Shown here piece after piece: positions 44,513-55,572 of a stretch of DNA of 64,000 nucleotides; the first letter of the stretch is position 1; the number at the start of each line of letters is the position of its first letter. The notes below the pieces were generated by a model. The model saw nothing but the letters and a program-made list of their open reading frames with translations, did not search any database and was not told the origin of the DNA. The DNA comes from Theocolax elegans (taxonomy: Eukaryota; Arthropoda; Insecta; Hymenoptera; Cerocephalidae): NCBI GenBank assembly GCA_026168455.1, contig CM047426.1:38193175-38257174 (forward strand). Direction: 5' to 3'. The translations under genes and the position numbers were made by a program.

Positions 44513-46145
44513 TTGATTGATTGATTAGATTTATTGGGTAAAATGGGGTAAAACCCCGTAAACACATATTAAAAAATCAGCGCATAGAATTCAGTAAATG
44601 ACAAGCAATATATACAAAAGTTATTTACAAAAATAAAAAATAATTAACGAAATATAACAAATAAATAATAAAAATAATTAAAATAAAGATAAAATAGCAA
44701 TATATAATGCAGCGCCAGAATACTGAAAATCTATAAATAAACAATAACAATATAAAATAAAAAATACTAAACTAATTAACACTTAAAACGCAAATATAAT
44801 AAAATAGAATACTCCACAATCGGAGCAAAATACAAATTCAAAAAAACGCTCATTACATAGATCTAAACGCTCGGCACGACATGTATGCTAAACGATTAAA
44901 CGCTCAGAAATCCGGCAAGGGAGGGCAGATAATTTTCTCATTCCTAATCCTCACCTCCCAAGCCTGTCGATCGAGCTCAGAGAGATACGATGATAGGGAT
45001 GATTTAAAGAAACCAAAAAGGAGAGGGTCAAAATTGGTGAAATGGAGGTGATTGATGAGGCGAGAGGCAGCGATTATGAAGGAATTATTTAGGGCTTCAG
45101 TTCTAGGAGGAAGATAGAAAAGGAACAAGCGTGGGTGGCGTGAGGAAGAACGGAATGGAAATGAAACGTCGCGAAGAATGAAGTAACGGACAATGTAGGA
45201 AGGGAATTTATGCGAAATGATATTATAAGCAAAAGAAGCGATGAAAGAAGCGATGAACGCAAGCATTTAATAAACGCTGGAGTTTTAAATTTCTGATAGC
45301 AACCAAGTCGTGAAGAACCGCGCATGCGTAATCGAAGTGCGGGAAAATCAGAGCCTCGACCAGACTCTTTCTGTTTCGACGCGAGAGCCCTCGTTTGAAA
45401 AATCTTAAAGAGAGAAGAACTCCATGAACTCGTTGTAACACTGACGCGACCTGACGAGACCAGTTCAGGGTAGGTGTAATTCAGAGGCCCAGTGATTTGA
45501 CTTCAGACTCATAGTCAAGGAAATTATTCCCTATTGCAACCTTCGGGGCAGTATTCAAGTCAATGCGCGAAATATAGGCCTGACTGCCCAAGATCATCAC
45601 CTTTGTCTTTTTCACGTTCAAATTTAATCCATTCGACCTCGCCCTGTTATCCACCGCATTTGCATCTTCCGAAATTGTATGTACGCCCTGAGCGATATCG
45701 GCAGGATAAACGAGTGATAGATCTGGGTGTCATCCGCGAAAATCATGTAGTCTGAATGTCTTAAAATATGCGAAAGGTCGTTAATAAAGATAGAAAATAA
45801 CAGTGAGCCCAGGACACTGTCCTGTGAAACCCAGGGGGGACGTGTCTAGGGAGACGTGTCGAGCCAGGCCGAGCCTGCCCCCAGTTCATCCACTACCGCT
45901 TGAGTGCGGCCTTCTAGGTAATGGTAGAACCAGGTGATAACCGTATCGGAACATCCCAAAGAGCGCAATTTACGAAGTAATAAATTATGTGGTACCGACG
46001 CGAACGCTTTTGAAAAATCGAACAGAATAGGAATGGTGATCATGCGTTTGTCTATGGCTCTCCTAACATCATCTAAGACACCAATCAAAGCCGTCTGAGT
46101 ACTATACCCCCGGCAAAAGCCCGCTTGTCTCTCAATAATTAAATT
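44513..46145 (-). pseudogene. 5'-truncated LINE, RT fragment
   Basis: On the minus strand RT boxes read IPILFDFSKAFASVPHNLLL (about 46025-45965), a damaged GxxQGS region, then YMIFADDTQIYHS (about 45750-45710). The thumb/linker has LIFPHFDYACAVLHDL (about 45340). Stops and frameshifts break it into pieces (45846-46088, 45223-45441 and others). The 3' UTR ends in an AATC repeat (ATTGATTGATT on plus at 44513). Probably Jockey/CR1-like. Confidence 0.75.
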
Positions 46146-47033
46146 ATCTACATTATATTAAAGTTATCTTTTAGAGCGATTTTGTAAAAACTCCCCAATT
46201 CTTGCGAAAAATACTTAAAACATATATATTTTATGATAAATATGTGTTACATAAGTTAATGCTTCATATTACTGACAAAAAAATTATTATTATAATTATT
46301 AAGTGATATTAAAAAAAAATGATAAATTATAATGTCCGTTCGTCCGTCCGTCCGACAAACATCATCTTGGCGTGAGAGTGAATGAGAAAGAGCGAAAGAG
46401 ATAGTGAGAGGAAGAGATAGAGAGTCAGATAGGCAGATAGTGAAAATGAGAGAGAAAGAGAGAGAATGAGAGAGAAAAAGATATACTCGGCAGCGACGGA
46501 ATATTCATGTAATATATATGTATATATACATTCAAATTTATATTTTTTCAAGTATCGATAATATATGTATTTTTTCCGTTCGCAAAAAAAGTTGTGAATA
46601 TAACTTGAAAGAATGTGTATCAGTTTATTCATTGCTGATAAAACTCATGAAATTTATAAATTTGTGCTAATTAATAATAACGGATCTAAAATTCAATATA
46701 ATGCTTTAAATTGTTTGTAGATAAAATAAATATTTATCAACTATAATAACATAGACTTTTCCAAATATTCATATGATATACAATGAAATTGAAATTAAAT
46801 ACATTAATTATTGCATTTTTAAGACAATTACATTAGAAACACTAATGGCAAAAGAAAATTAAAATTTTAACACTGGTAATATAAAATGTGAATTACAATT
46901 GAAAAGTTTTACAAAATTTATTAATTTAGGACAATTTGATATCCGAAAAAATACACCAAATTTAAATGTTACTGATTTTAAATAATTCGCCGACGCCGCC
47001 TCCTCGTCGTGACTACGATTTCAGGATTCTATG
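46146..47033. other. no gene; simple repeats and AT-rich DNA
   Basis: (GTCC)n at 46334-46352, a long purine-rich (GAGA) tract at 46372-46490, then AT-rich sequence. A 101-codon minus frame (46327-46632) is only the reverse of the purine tract. Confidence 0.6.
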
Positions 47034-47133
47034 CGTGTGTAAGTATGTGTGTGCGTGTGCGTGTGCGTGTGTGCGTGTGTGCGTGTGTGTGTGTGCGTGT
47101 GCGTGTGCGTGTGCGTGTGCGTGTGCGTGTGCG
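47034..47133. repeat. (TGTGCG)n microsatellite at the 3' border of the R1 element
   Basis: About 100 bp of GTGTGCGTGTGC. It abuts the 3' end of the minus-strand R1 element as the (TG)n at 9262-9330 does for the other R1 copy. Cys/Arg/Val frames across it are artefacts. Confidence 0.9.
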
Positions 47134-47589
47134 TGTTTTTTGTTTTTTTTTTCCCGAAGAGGTGGAGAAATGCTTAAGGGGATGTCGTACCCGGCAAAAC
47201 ATTGTTGTGCAGGTCCGCGCTTTCTGTTTTATCGATACCCTATATAAAATTAACTTAACAGAAATCATCTGTGGCGCCCTCTGTATTATATACTAATACA
47301 TATTTAGTTGCATGCCCACAGATGGCGCTGACAAGCGTTAACTTAATATAAGATATAGAACACAACGCTAGTAAAATTAAATACAAAATTGATTGTAAAA
47401 AAATATAAAATTACTGTAAAAGTAAATGAATAGTATACTGCAAAACTTATAAACGTATCTAATTGGTTTATCCGATTGGAATGGACTAGAGAAATGGCAA
47501 ATTATATTTGCAAATTATTCTTATATTATACATGTGTAATATTAATTCTAAAAAGTAAAGTAATAGCATGTATATACTAACTCTGCACT

Positions 47590-47785
47590 TTGCGTACACT
47601 TTATTTGTACTGTACTACTGTATTTGTACTATATGGTAACGTGTACTGTACGTACACTTTATGAATTGTGTACTGTAAATATACTTTATATGGTACCGCG
47701 CACTGTACGTATACTTTATATGATACCGTGTACTGTACGTACACTTTATGGTAACGTGTACTGCACGTACACCTTATGGTAACCA
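47590..47785. repeat. tandem repeat of about 30 bp
   Basis: At least five units of the form GTGTACTGTACGTACACTTTAT occur, with variants; the unit itself contains the palindrome GTACTGTACGTAC. Confidence 0.8.
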
Positions 47786-47829
47786 AATGTCAGTCGGTAT
47801 TGTACTTTTCAATTTTCACTTTGATTTGT

Positions 47830-50800
47830 ATTCTGAACGACGCGCCAAGAGTGTCTCGCCTCGTAGATATCCACCGATATGTTATAAGCAAACACATAAT
47901 ATATTGTAACAAATTTTATATTTTTTTCGTAGCAGTGTTTGTGTAGGTAAACCGAAAATTATTTTTAGTAATATATACACAAAAAATACTTTTTCTTGGA
48001 TAGCTGCTTTTTAGTTCTCGATGGTATCTACGAGGCGAGACAATCTGAACGACGCGCCGAGAGTGTCTCGCCTCGTAGATATCCACTGATATGTTATAAG
48101 CAAACACATAATATATTGTAACAAATTTTATATTTTTTTATAGCAGTGATTGTGTAGGTAAACCGAAAAATATTTTTAGTAATATATACACAAAAAATAC
48201 TTTTTCTCGGATGGTTGCTTTTTAGTTCTCGATGGATATCTACGAGGCGAGACAATCTCAGCGACGCGCCGAGCGTGTCTCGCCTCGAAGGTTATCCGCG
48301 ACAATAATCAATCGCTGAAGGCTTCCAAGAAAAAGTAATTTTGTGTATATATGACTAAAAATAATTTTCGATTTACCTACACAAACACTGCTATAAAAAA
48401 ATGTATAATTTGTTACAATATATTATGTGTTTGTTTATAACATAAATCAGTGGATATCTACGAGGCGAGACACTCTGAACGACGCGCCGAGAGTGTCTCG
48501 CCTCGTAGATATCCACTGATATGTTATAAGCAAACACATAATATATTGTAACAAATTTTATATTTTTTTATAGCAGTGATTGTGTAGGTAAACCGAAAAT
48601 TATTTTTAGTAATATATACACAAAAAATTCTTTTTCTTGGATAGCTGCTTTTTAGTTCTCGATGGTATCTACGAGGCGAGACAATCTGAACGACGCGCCG
48701 AGAGTGTCTCGCCTCGTAGATATCCACTGATATGTTATAAGCAAACACATAATATATTGTAACAAATTTTATATTTTTTTCGTAGCAGTGTTTGTGTAGG
48801 TAAACCGAAAATTATTTTTAGTAATATATACACAAAAAATACTTTTTCTTGGATAGCTGCTTTTTAGTTCTCGATGGTATCTACGAGGCGAGACAATCTG
48901 AACGACGCGCCGAGAGTGTCTCGCCTCGTAGATATCCACTGATATGTTATAAGCAAACACATAATATATTGTAACAAATTTTATATTTTTTTATAGCAGT
49001 GATTGTGTAGGTAAACCGAAAAATATTTTTAGTAATATATACACAAAAAATACTTTTTCTCGGATGGTTGCTTTTTAGTTCTCGATGGATATCTACGAGG
49101 CGAGACAATCTCAGCGACGCGCCGAGCGTGTCTCGCCTCGAAGGTTATCCGCGACAATAATCAATCGCTGAAGGCTTCCAAGAAAAAGTAATTTTGTGTA
49201 TATATGACTAAAAATAATTTTCGGTTTACCTACGCAAACACTGCTATAATAAAAATATAAAATTTGTTACAATATATTATGTGTTTGCTTATAACATATC
49301 AGTGGATATCTACGAGGCGAGACACTCTCGGCGTGTCGTTCAGATTGTCTCGCCTCGTAGATACCGTCGAGAACTAAAAAGCAGCTATCCAAAAAAAAGA
49401 ATTTTTTGTGTATATATTACTAAAAATAATTTTTGGTTTACCTACACAATCACTGCTATAAAAAAATATAAAATTTGTTACAATATATTATGTGTTTGCT
49501 TATAACATATCAGTGGATATCTACGAGGCGAGACACTCTCGGCGCGTCGTTCAGATTGTCTCGCCTCGTAGATATCCATCGAGAACTAAAAAGCAGCCAT
49601 CCAAGAAAAAGAATTTTTTGTGTATATTACTAAAAATAATTTTCGGTTTACCTACACAAACACTGCTATAAAAAAATGTAAAATTTGTTACAATATTATG
49701 TGTTTGCTTATAACATATCGGTGGATATCTACGAGGCGAGACACTCTCGGCACGTCGTTCAGATTGTCTCGCCTCGTAGATATCCATCGAGAGCTAAAAT
49801 GCAACCATCCGAGAAAAAGTATTTTTTGTGTATATATTACTAAAAATAATTTTCGGTTTACCTACACAAACACTGCTATAAAACAAATATAAAATTTGTT
49901 ACAATATATTATGTGTTTGCTTATAACATATCAGTGGATATCTACGAGGCGAGACACTCTCGGCGCGTCGTTCAGATTGTCTCGCCTCGTAGATATCCAT
50001 CGAGAACTAAAAAGCAGCCATCCAAGAAAAAGAATTTTTTGTGTATATATTACTAAAAATAATTTTCGGTTTACCTACACAAACACTGCTAAAAAAAATG
50101 TAAAATTTGTTACAATATATTATGTGTTTGCTTATAACATATCAGTGGATATCTACGAGGCGAGACACTCTCGGCGCGTCGTTCAGATTGTCTCGCCTCG
50201 TAGATATCCATCGAGAACTAAAAAGCAGCCATCCAAGAAAAGAATTTTTTGTGTATATATTACTAAAAATAATTTTCGGTTTACCTACACAAACACTGCT
50301 ATAAAAAAATGTAAAATTTGTTACAATATATTATGTGTTTGCTTATAACATATCGGTGGATATCTACGAGGCGAGACACTCTCGGCACGTCGTTCAGATT
50401 GTCTCGCCTCGTAGATATCCATCGAGAGCTAAAATGCAACCATCCGAGAAAAAGTATTTTTTGTGTATATTACTAAAAAGTATTTTTTTGTATATTTCAA
50501 AAAAGTATTTTTTGTGTATATTACTAAAAATAATTTTCGGTTTACCTACACAAACACTGCTAAAAAAAATGTAAAATTTGTTACAATATATTATGTGTTT
50601 ACTTATAACATATCAGTGGATATCTACGATGCGAGACACTCTCGACGCGTCGTTCAGATTGTCTCGCCTCGTAGATATCCATCGAGTACTAAAAAGCAGC
50701 CATCCAAGAAAAAGAATTTTTTGTGTATATATTACTAAAAATAATTTTCGGTTTACCTACACAAACACTGCTATAAAAAAAATGTAAAATTTGTTACAAT

Positions 50801-51600
50801 ATATTATGTGTTTGCTTATAACATATCGGTGGATATCTACGAGGCGAGACACTCTCGGCACGTCGTTCAGATTGTCTCGCCTCGTAGATATCCATCGAGA
50901 GCTAAAATGCAACCATCCGAGAAAAAGTATTTTTTGTGTATATATTACTAAAAAGTATTTTTTTGTATATATTTCAAAAAAGTATTTTTTGTGTATATAT
51001 TACTAAAAATAATTTTCGATTTACCTACACAAACACTGCTATAAAAAAATGTATAATTTGTTACAATATATTATGTGTTTGTTTATAACATAAATCAGTG
51101 GATATCTACGAGGCGAGACACTCTGAACGACGCGCCGAGAGTGTCTCGCCTCGTAGATATCCACTGATATGTTATAAGCAAACACATAATATATTGTAAC
51201 AAATTTTATATTTTTTTATAGCAGTGATTGTGTAGGTAAACCGAAAATTATTTTTAGTAATATATACACAAAAAATTCTTTTTCTTGGATAGCTGCTTTT
51301 TAGTTCTCGATGGTATCTACGAGGCGAGACAATCTGAACGACGCGCCGAGAGTGTCTCGCCTCGTAGATATCCACTGATATGTTATAAGCAAACACATAA
51401 TATATTGTAACAAATTTTATATTTTTATTATAGCAGTGTTTGCGTAGGTAAACCGAAAATTATTTTTAGTCATATATACACAAAATTACTTTTTCTTGGA
51501 AGACTTCAGCGATTGTTTATTGTCGCCGATAATCTTCGAGGCGAGACACGCTCGGCGCGTCGCTGAGATTGTCTCGCCTCGCAGGTATCCGTCGAATAGC
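47830..51600. repeat. 18-node array of about 210-bp palindromic units with orientation flips
   Basis: Nodes of about 60 bp occur at roughly 47835, 48026, 48237, 48453, 48664, 48876, 49088, 49304, 49515, 49725, 49937, 50150, 50358, 50620, 50832, 51100, 51313 and 51530. Each is GATATCTACGAGGCGAGACA, a centre with GACGCGCCGA, then the reverse complement. Spacers of about 150 bp are not palindromic and point one way up to 48237, flip at nodes 3, 4, 7 and 16, and carry distinct end variants at nodes 3, 7 and 18 (GAAGGTTATCCGCGACAATA). Repeated 60-75-codon frames are by-products. Confidence 0.9.
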
Positions 51601-51814
51601 TATTAAATTATTACTAATTACTGCACAATGTTATGGAGTGGTATCGATTTTTATTTTCTTTCTATCATTTTGTCCTTATTGATATTTTGAAATTTTCGGT
51701 TACTATATAGCCAACGTTAAACTATCCGAATTGACATAAAAAAACCAACAAAATACGGTATTTCAAATAAAAGTGTTGCAGCACATTCTTTTTTAGAACT
51801 GACGCATAATGGAG

Positions 51815-52965
51815 AAACGTTTATTTCCATCCCTAATATATGATACTAGCTTTCTACCGTCTTAGTATTCATCATATTTTTCTTTTAATTTTTTGTCGTG
51901 CACTTTTGTCTGCTTTTTTAGTATTCCAACTTTTACCAATATCATGAACTTATATATCTGCACCGCATATCTTAGGACACAGTCCTGTTTTTACAATATT
52001 ATATTAAATCGTTGATGCCTGTTGACAAAGAGAGGTTATGTTTCAACACGAATTTTTCAAATTTAACAATATTTTATCATAAATTCAACTTTTGTACTTG
52101 TAATTTACTTTAAATCTATACTAAAAATGTACCTCTATCCCGTTTTGTAGCTGTCATTATGTTAAGTAATTCGAATTAAACAAATAATGCACCTAACATT
52201 CAGTGTTGGTACAGTACAATGTATTTGAAAGTACGATGTGCGTGCGGTAAACGGCCCGATCGTGCACGGACCTCCTATAGAATCCGTCGCCTATTCCACC
52301 ACGAATGAAATAAGACATAGCTGGAAACGCTTAGCATCGCCACCTACTGGTGGATTTTCAAACTACGTAGCTAAACTTTTTCTTACTCTTCGGTCTGCTA
52401 AATTGCACATTTTTAGAAGGAATGAATATCTTTTTTATTTTTCAATTAATTTTTCAATCGATTATGTATTCCTCTAGTTTTTACTGAAAAATGATTCTAA
52501 GATAATGTAAAATGTTGCCTCTACTTTGTTTCTTGATGCTTGTAATTGCAATCTATATTTATTTCCATCACAAATATCTAGTACCAGCTTCCCAACGTCT
52601 TTGTATCAGTCGTATTTTTCAAATTATTTCTTTGTCGTACACTTTTGACTGTTTTTTTTAGTGTTCCAAGATTTATCAATATCGTGAAATTGTGCGTCTG
52701 CACTGTATTTGTTAGAAATCTATCCAGTTTTTACAAAATTCAATTAAATCGTTGTTGCCTGTTAACTAAAAGAGGTTATGTTTGAGATCGAATTTTTCAA
52801 ATTATAAGCACATTTTAGCACAATTCAAACATTTGTACTTATAATTTATTTAATATATGTATTACAAATATGCCTCCACTGCGTTTATAGGTTATCATTG
52901 TATTAGATAATAGTAATAGGAGAAATAGTGCGTGTAATATACAGGTGTCGGCATAGTAGGATTTA
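51815..52965. repeat. diverged direct repeat, two units of about 420 bp
   Basis: 51815-52225 and 52535-52965 align with roughly a quarter of positions changed (for example TTTATTTCCATC..AATAT, GTTGATGCCTGTTGAC against GTTGTTGCCTGTTAAC, and AGAGGTTATGTTT in both). The 300 bp between is unique. Confidence 0.75.
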
Positions 52966-53299
52966 ATTCAGGTATGGCATCCCCTTAATGCACCATGACT
53001 GGAGCCATGCGAGACTCCCTGTGTGTGGGACTCTCCTACCGAAGGATGTCGATAGGCATACCCACTAAAACTCCACCTCTTTTCTTACCTTTATTCCCCC
53101 GCGGGAGCCGCCGCAAGGCATTACTTCGCGGGGCGAGGCAACGGTTAGACTAGCCCACTACTGCTGACATCGCAACTCTTCTCTCCTCTTCTCTTCTGAT
53201 AAGACCCAGCCTGTCCACTACGGACGTACAGAGGGTCACTACCGCGTTCCATCCCTCCTGGGAGCCAAGCAGGTACGCCCCGATGCCCTCAGGGGTGAG

Positions 53300-55572
53300 G
53301 GGACCGCTCCAAGTGATTTAAAATTGGTCCCGTTCCTCCCTGAAACGAGGACATCGTAGGAGGACGTGTTCCACGTCTTCGTTCACCCCTGGACAAGCCG
53401 GGCACTCTGCGCTGCCGTAGACCCCTATACGAAATAGGTAGCTACGGAAGCATCCGTGACCGGTCAACACCTGGGTAAGCTAGAAACGGACGAAGCCGTG
53501 TTTCCTGCTCGCCCACTCCCGGATCCGCGGGATGATGCGGTAGGTCCAGCGGCCGTCCCTAGCTGAGTCCCATCTCCGCTGCCACTCCTCTACGGTCCGC
53601 AATGACCATCGGTTGTGGCAGCGGTTCTCTTTTAGACGTCGCCCACCCTCACGGTGTCTTTTAGCTCTCTCGGCTGCCAGGAGGTCGACGGGGGCGGTCC
53701 CCGCGACCACCGAGAGCGCAATGTCAGATACGGTTCGGTACGCCCGGGCCACCCTTAGCGCAGCTATCCTGCAGGCTCTCTGGCACGGAGCACCAAAGCT
53801 CTTGTGCCTGTTCAGGGCATCAGCCCAGATAAAATTACGGAGCTAACCACCGAGGCAAGGAGGGACCTTCGCGGTTGCTGGGGTCCCCCGATGTTGGGCA
53901 TGATGCCCGCCAGCGCACGGGCTACCTTTGCCGCCTTTGAGCCTGCGTTCGCGAGATGGTGTTTGAACGACAGCCGCGCGTCTAGTGTGACCCCTAAATA
54001 CTTCAACGTTTTCACCGACCGTATCCGTTCTTTACCTACCGTGAAGGTGGCGGTCCTCTCCTTTTTTGTGCGAGAGATGAGCACCGCCTCCGTTTTCTCC
54101 GCCGCCAGACTAAGTCCGTGGTCTCTCAACTAAGTGGCGACCACTTCTATAGAGACGTCTCCGGGATATTCGATCTCTTCGACACTCTTTGCGACCACCA
54201 CTAGCGCTACGTCGTCCGCGAAAGCCACCATCGAGACACCCTCCGGAAGTTGCTGCCTAAGCAGGCCATCATAGACAGCGTTCCAGAGTAGGGGCCCAAT
54301 GACCGAACCCTGCGGCACGCCTCTCGTGATGTTGTGGGAGTGCACACCGTTGTCGGTGTCGTAGAGCAGAGTGCGGTCAGTCAGGTAACTCGAGGTGACC
54401 TCCCTGAGATACAGTGGCACTTGGAAGTGCTGCAGGGACAGCATGATGTCGTCCCATCTGGCAGAGTTGAAGGCATTCCGGATGTCTAAGGTGATGATGG
54501 CACACATCCGCCTTGTACTCCGACCAGCATTGACGGCGTTTGTGGCTATACCAACAACTCTGCCTACAGCGTCCATGGGCGATCGACCCTTTCGGAATCC
54601 GAACTGGTTGTCGGAGAGGTCTCCGGCCCGACCGATGGCCGCTGCGAGCCTGGCGCAGATCACCCGCTCCAGAAGCTTCCCAACTATATCCAGTAGACAG
54701 ACCGGGCGGTAAGATGATGGCTCCTCCGGGGGTTGGTTTCCCTTAGGTAGGAGTACCAGCCTCTGCGTCTTCCACTGGGCCGGGAAGCAACCTTCTCTCA
54801 GGCATGCGTTGAATGCGTCCAGGAACAAGCCCAGAGAACTAATCGCTGTTGTCTTGACGGCCAGGCCAGGTATTCCGTCCGGCCCTGGGGCTTTACGTAC
54901 GGAAATACCTTTAGCGGCCATCCTCAGTTCGGCTTCACTAATGTCTGGCGACTCGGCTGCACCAATGGTGGCCATCAGGCCCGTCTCTGCTGCCCTTTTC
55001 CGATGTTCTGGAAACAGGTGGCGGACTACTCCGTCCAGAAAAACTGGGTCGATGGGTGCAACAGGGCTCCCGGGGTTGATCTTATTCATAAACGTTTTAT
55101 ACGGTCTACCCTAGGAGTCGTGGTCCACCTCCTCACATAGCTCCCGCCAACACTTTCTCTTAGCAGCCTTGATGGCCACCTTGAGATCCCTCCGCTTTTG
55201 TTCGTATTATGTGTAACGATCTTGGAACCGCGGTGTTCCCCTCGCTCTTTGGTGCAGCCTTCTGGCACGCAGGTACTCACGTCTCTTTTCTGCGATGTCC
55301 TCACTCTACCAGATTATTGGTGGGCGGCCGCGAGGGTTGAACTTCACGGCCATAGAGGCATCGCAAGCCGCTGTTAAGGCATTCGTGAGGCCTCGTGCTT
55401 TTTCTTCGGCGGTTCCCTCCACTTTTGCCCCCTCAAGGGAGCAGAGGAACGCCTCACGATCAAACGTGGCTGGTGCCCATCTCTCTCTTGCTCCTCTTCC
55501 TGCTCTCTTTGTCCTCCCGCTGGTCAGCTGGAGCTGGTACACGAGTGCTTGGTGGTCACTACCCGTGTAACG
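53300..55572 (-). pseudogene. R1 ORF2, RT part and end of endonuclease
   Basis: From the insertion point the frame continues the endonuclease with TGSDHQALVYQLQ. RT: ISVRKAPGPDGIPGLAVKT, SYRPVCLLDIVGKLLER, NQFGFRKGRSPMDAV, ITLDIRNAFNSARWDD, GVPQGSVIGPLLWNAV and MVAFADDVALVVV (catalytic FADD). One in-frame TAG (54130-54132, probably TGG to TAG) splits the frame, which stays open to 53812. After a frameshift VARAYRTVSDIALSVVAGT and EEWQRRWDSARDGRWTYRI follow. The CCHC motif CPACPGVNEDVEHVLLRC lies at about 53430-53370. A second break near 55100-55300 separates EN from RT. GC-rich, unlike the flanks. Confidence 0.9.

Larger units (their letters stand above)
47178..52984. mobile_element. 5.8-kb TTAA-flanked element (piggyBac-type ends) carrying a palindrome array
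   Basis: TTAA at 47174-47177 and 52985-52988 flank inverted ends GGGGATGTCGTACC and GGGGATGCCATACC (14 bp, two differences). The flanks outside join into one R1 3' UTR when compared with the copy at 9331-9420. The ends resemble those of the MITE at 31616. No transposase is visible; the interior is tandem repeats at 47590-47785, a palindrome array at 47830-51600 and a diverged direct repeat at 51815-52965. Confidence 0.65.

Noticed and set aside
47009..47296. Cys/Arg/Val frames of 93-95 codons
   Set aside because: They read through a (TGTGCG)n microsatellite in several frames at once.
47830..51600. CRISPR-like or satellite-gene array with repeated 63-74-codon frames
   Set aside because: Units are about 210 bp with palindromic joints and reversed spacers, in eukaryotic transposon-rich DNA. 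The repeated frames are only the repeat read in one phase; no unique spacers.
55549..55572. ATG at 55549 as start of the LINE ORF2
   Set aside because: These codons belong to flanking R1 DNA and the target duplication; the LINE begins at 55573 and is 5'-truncated.
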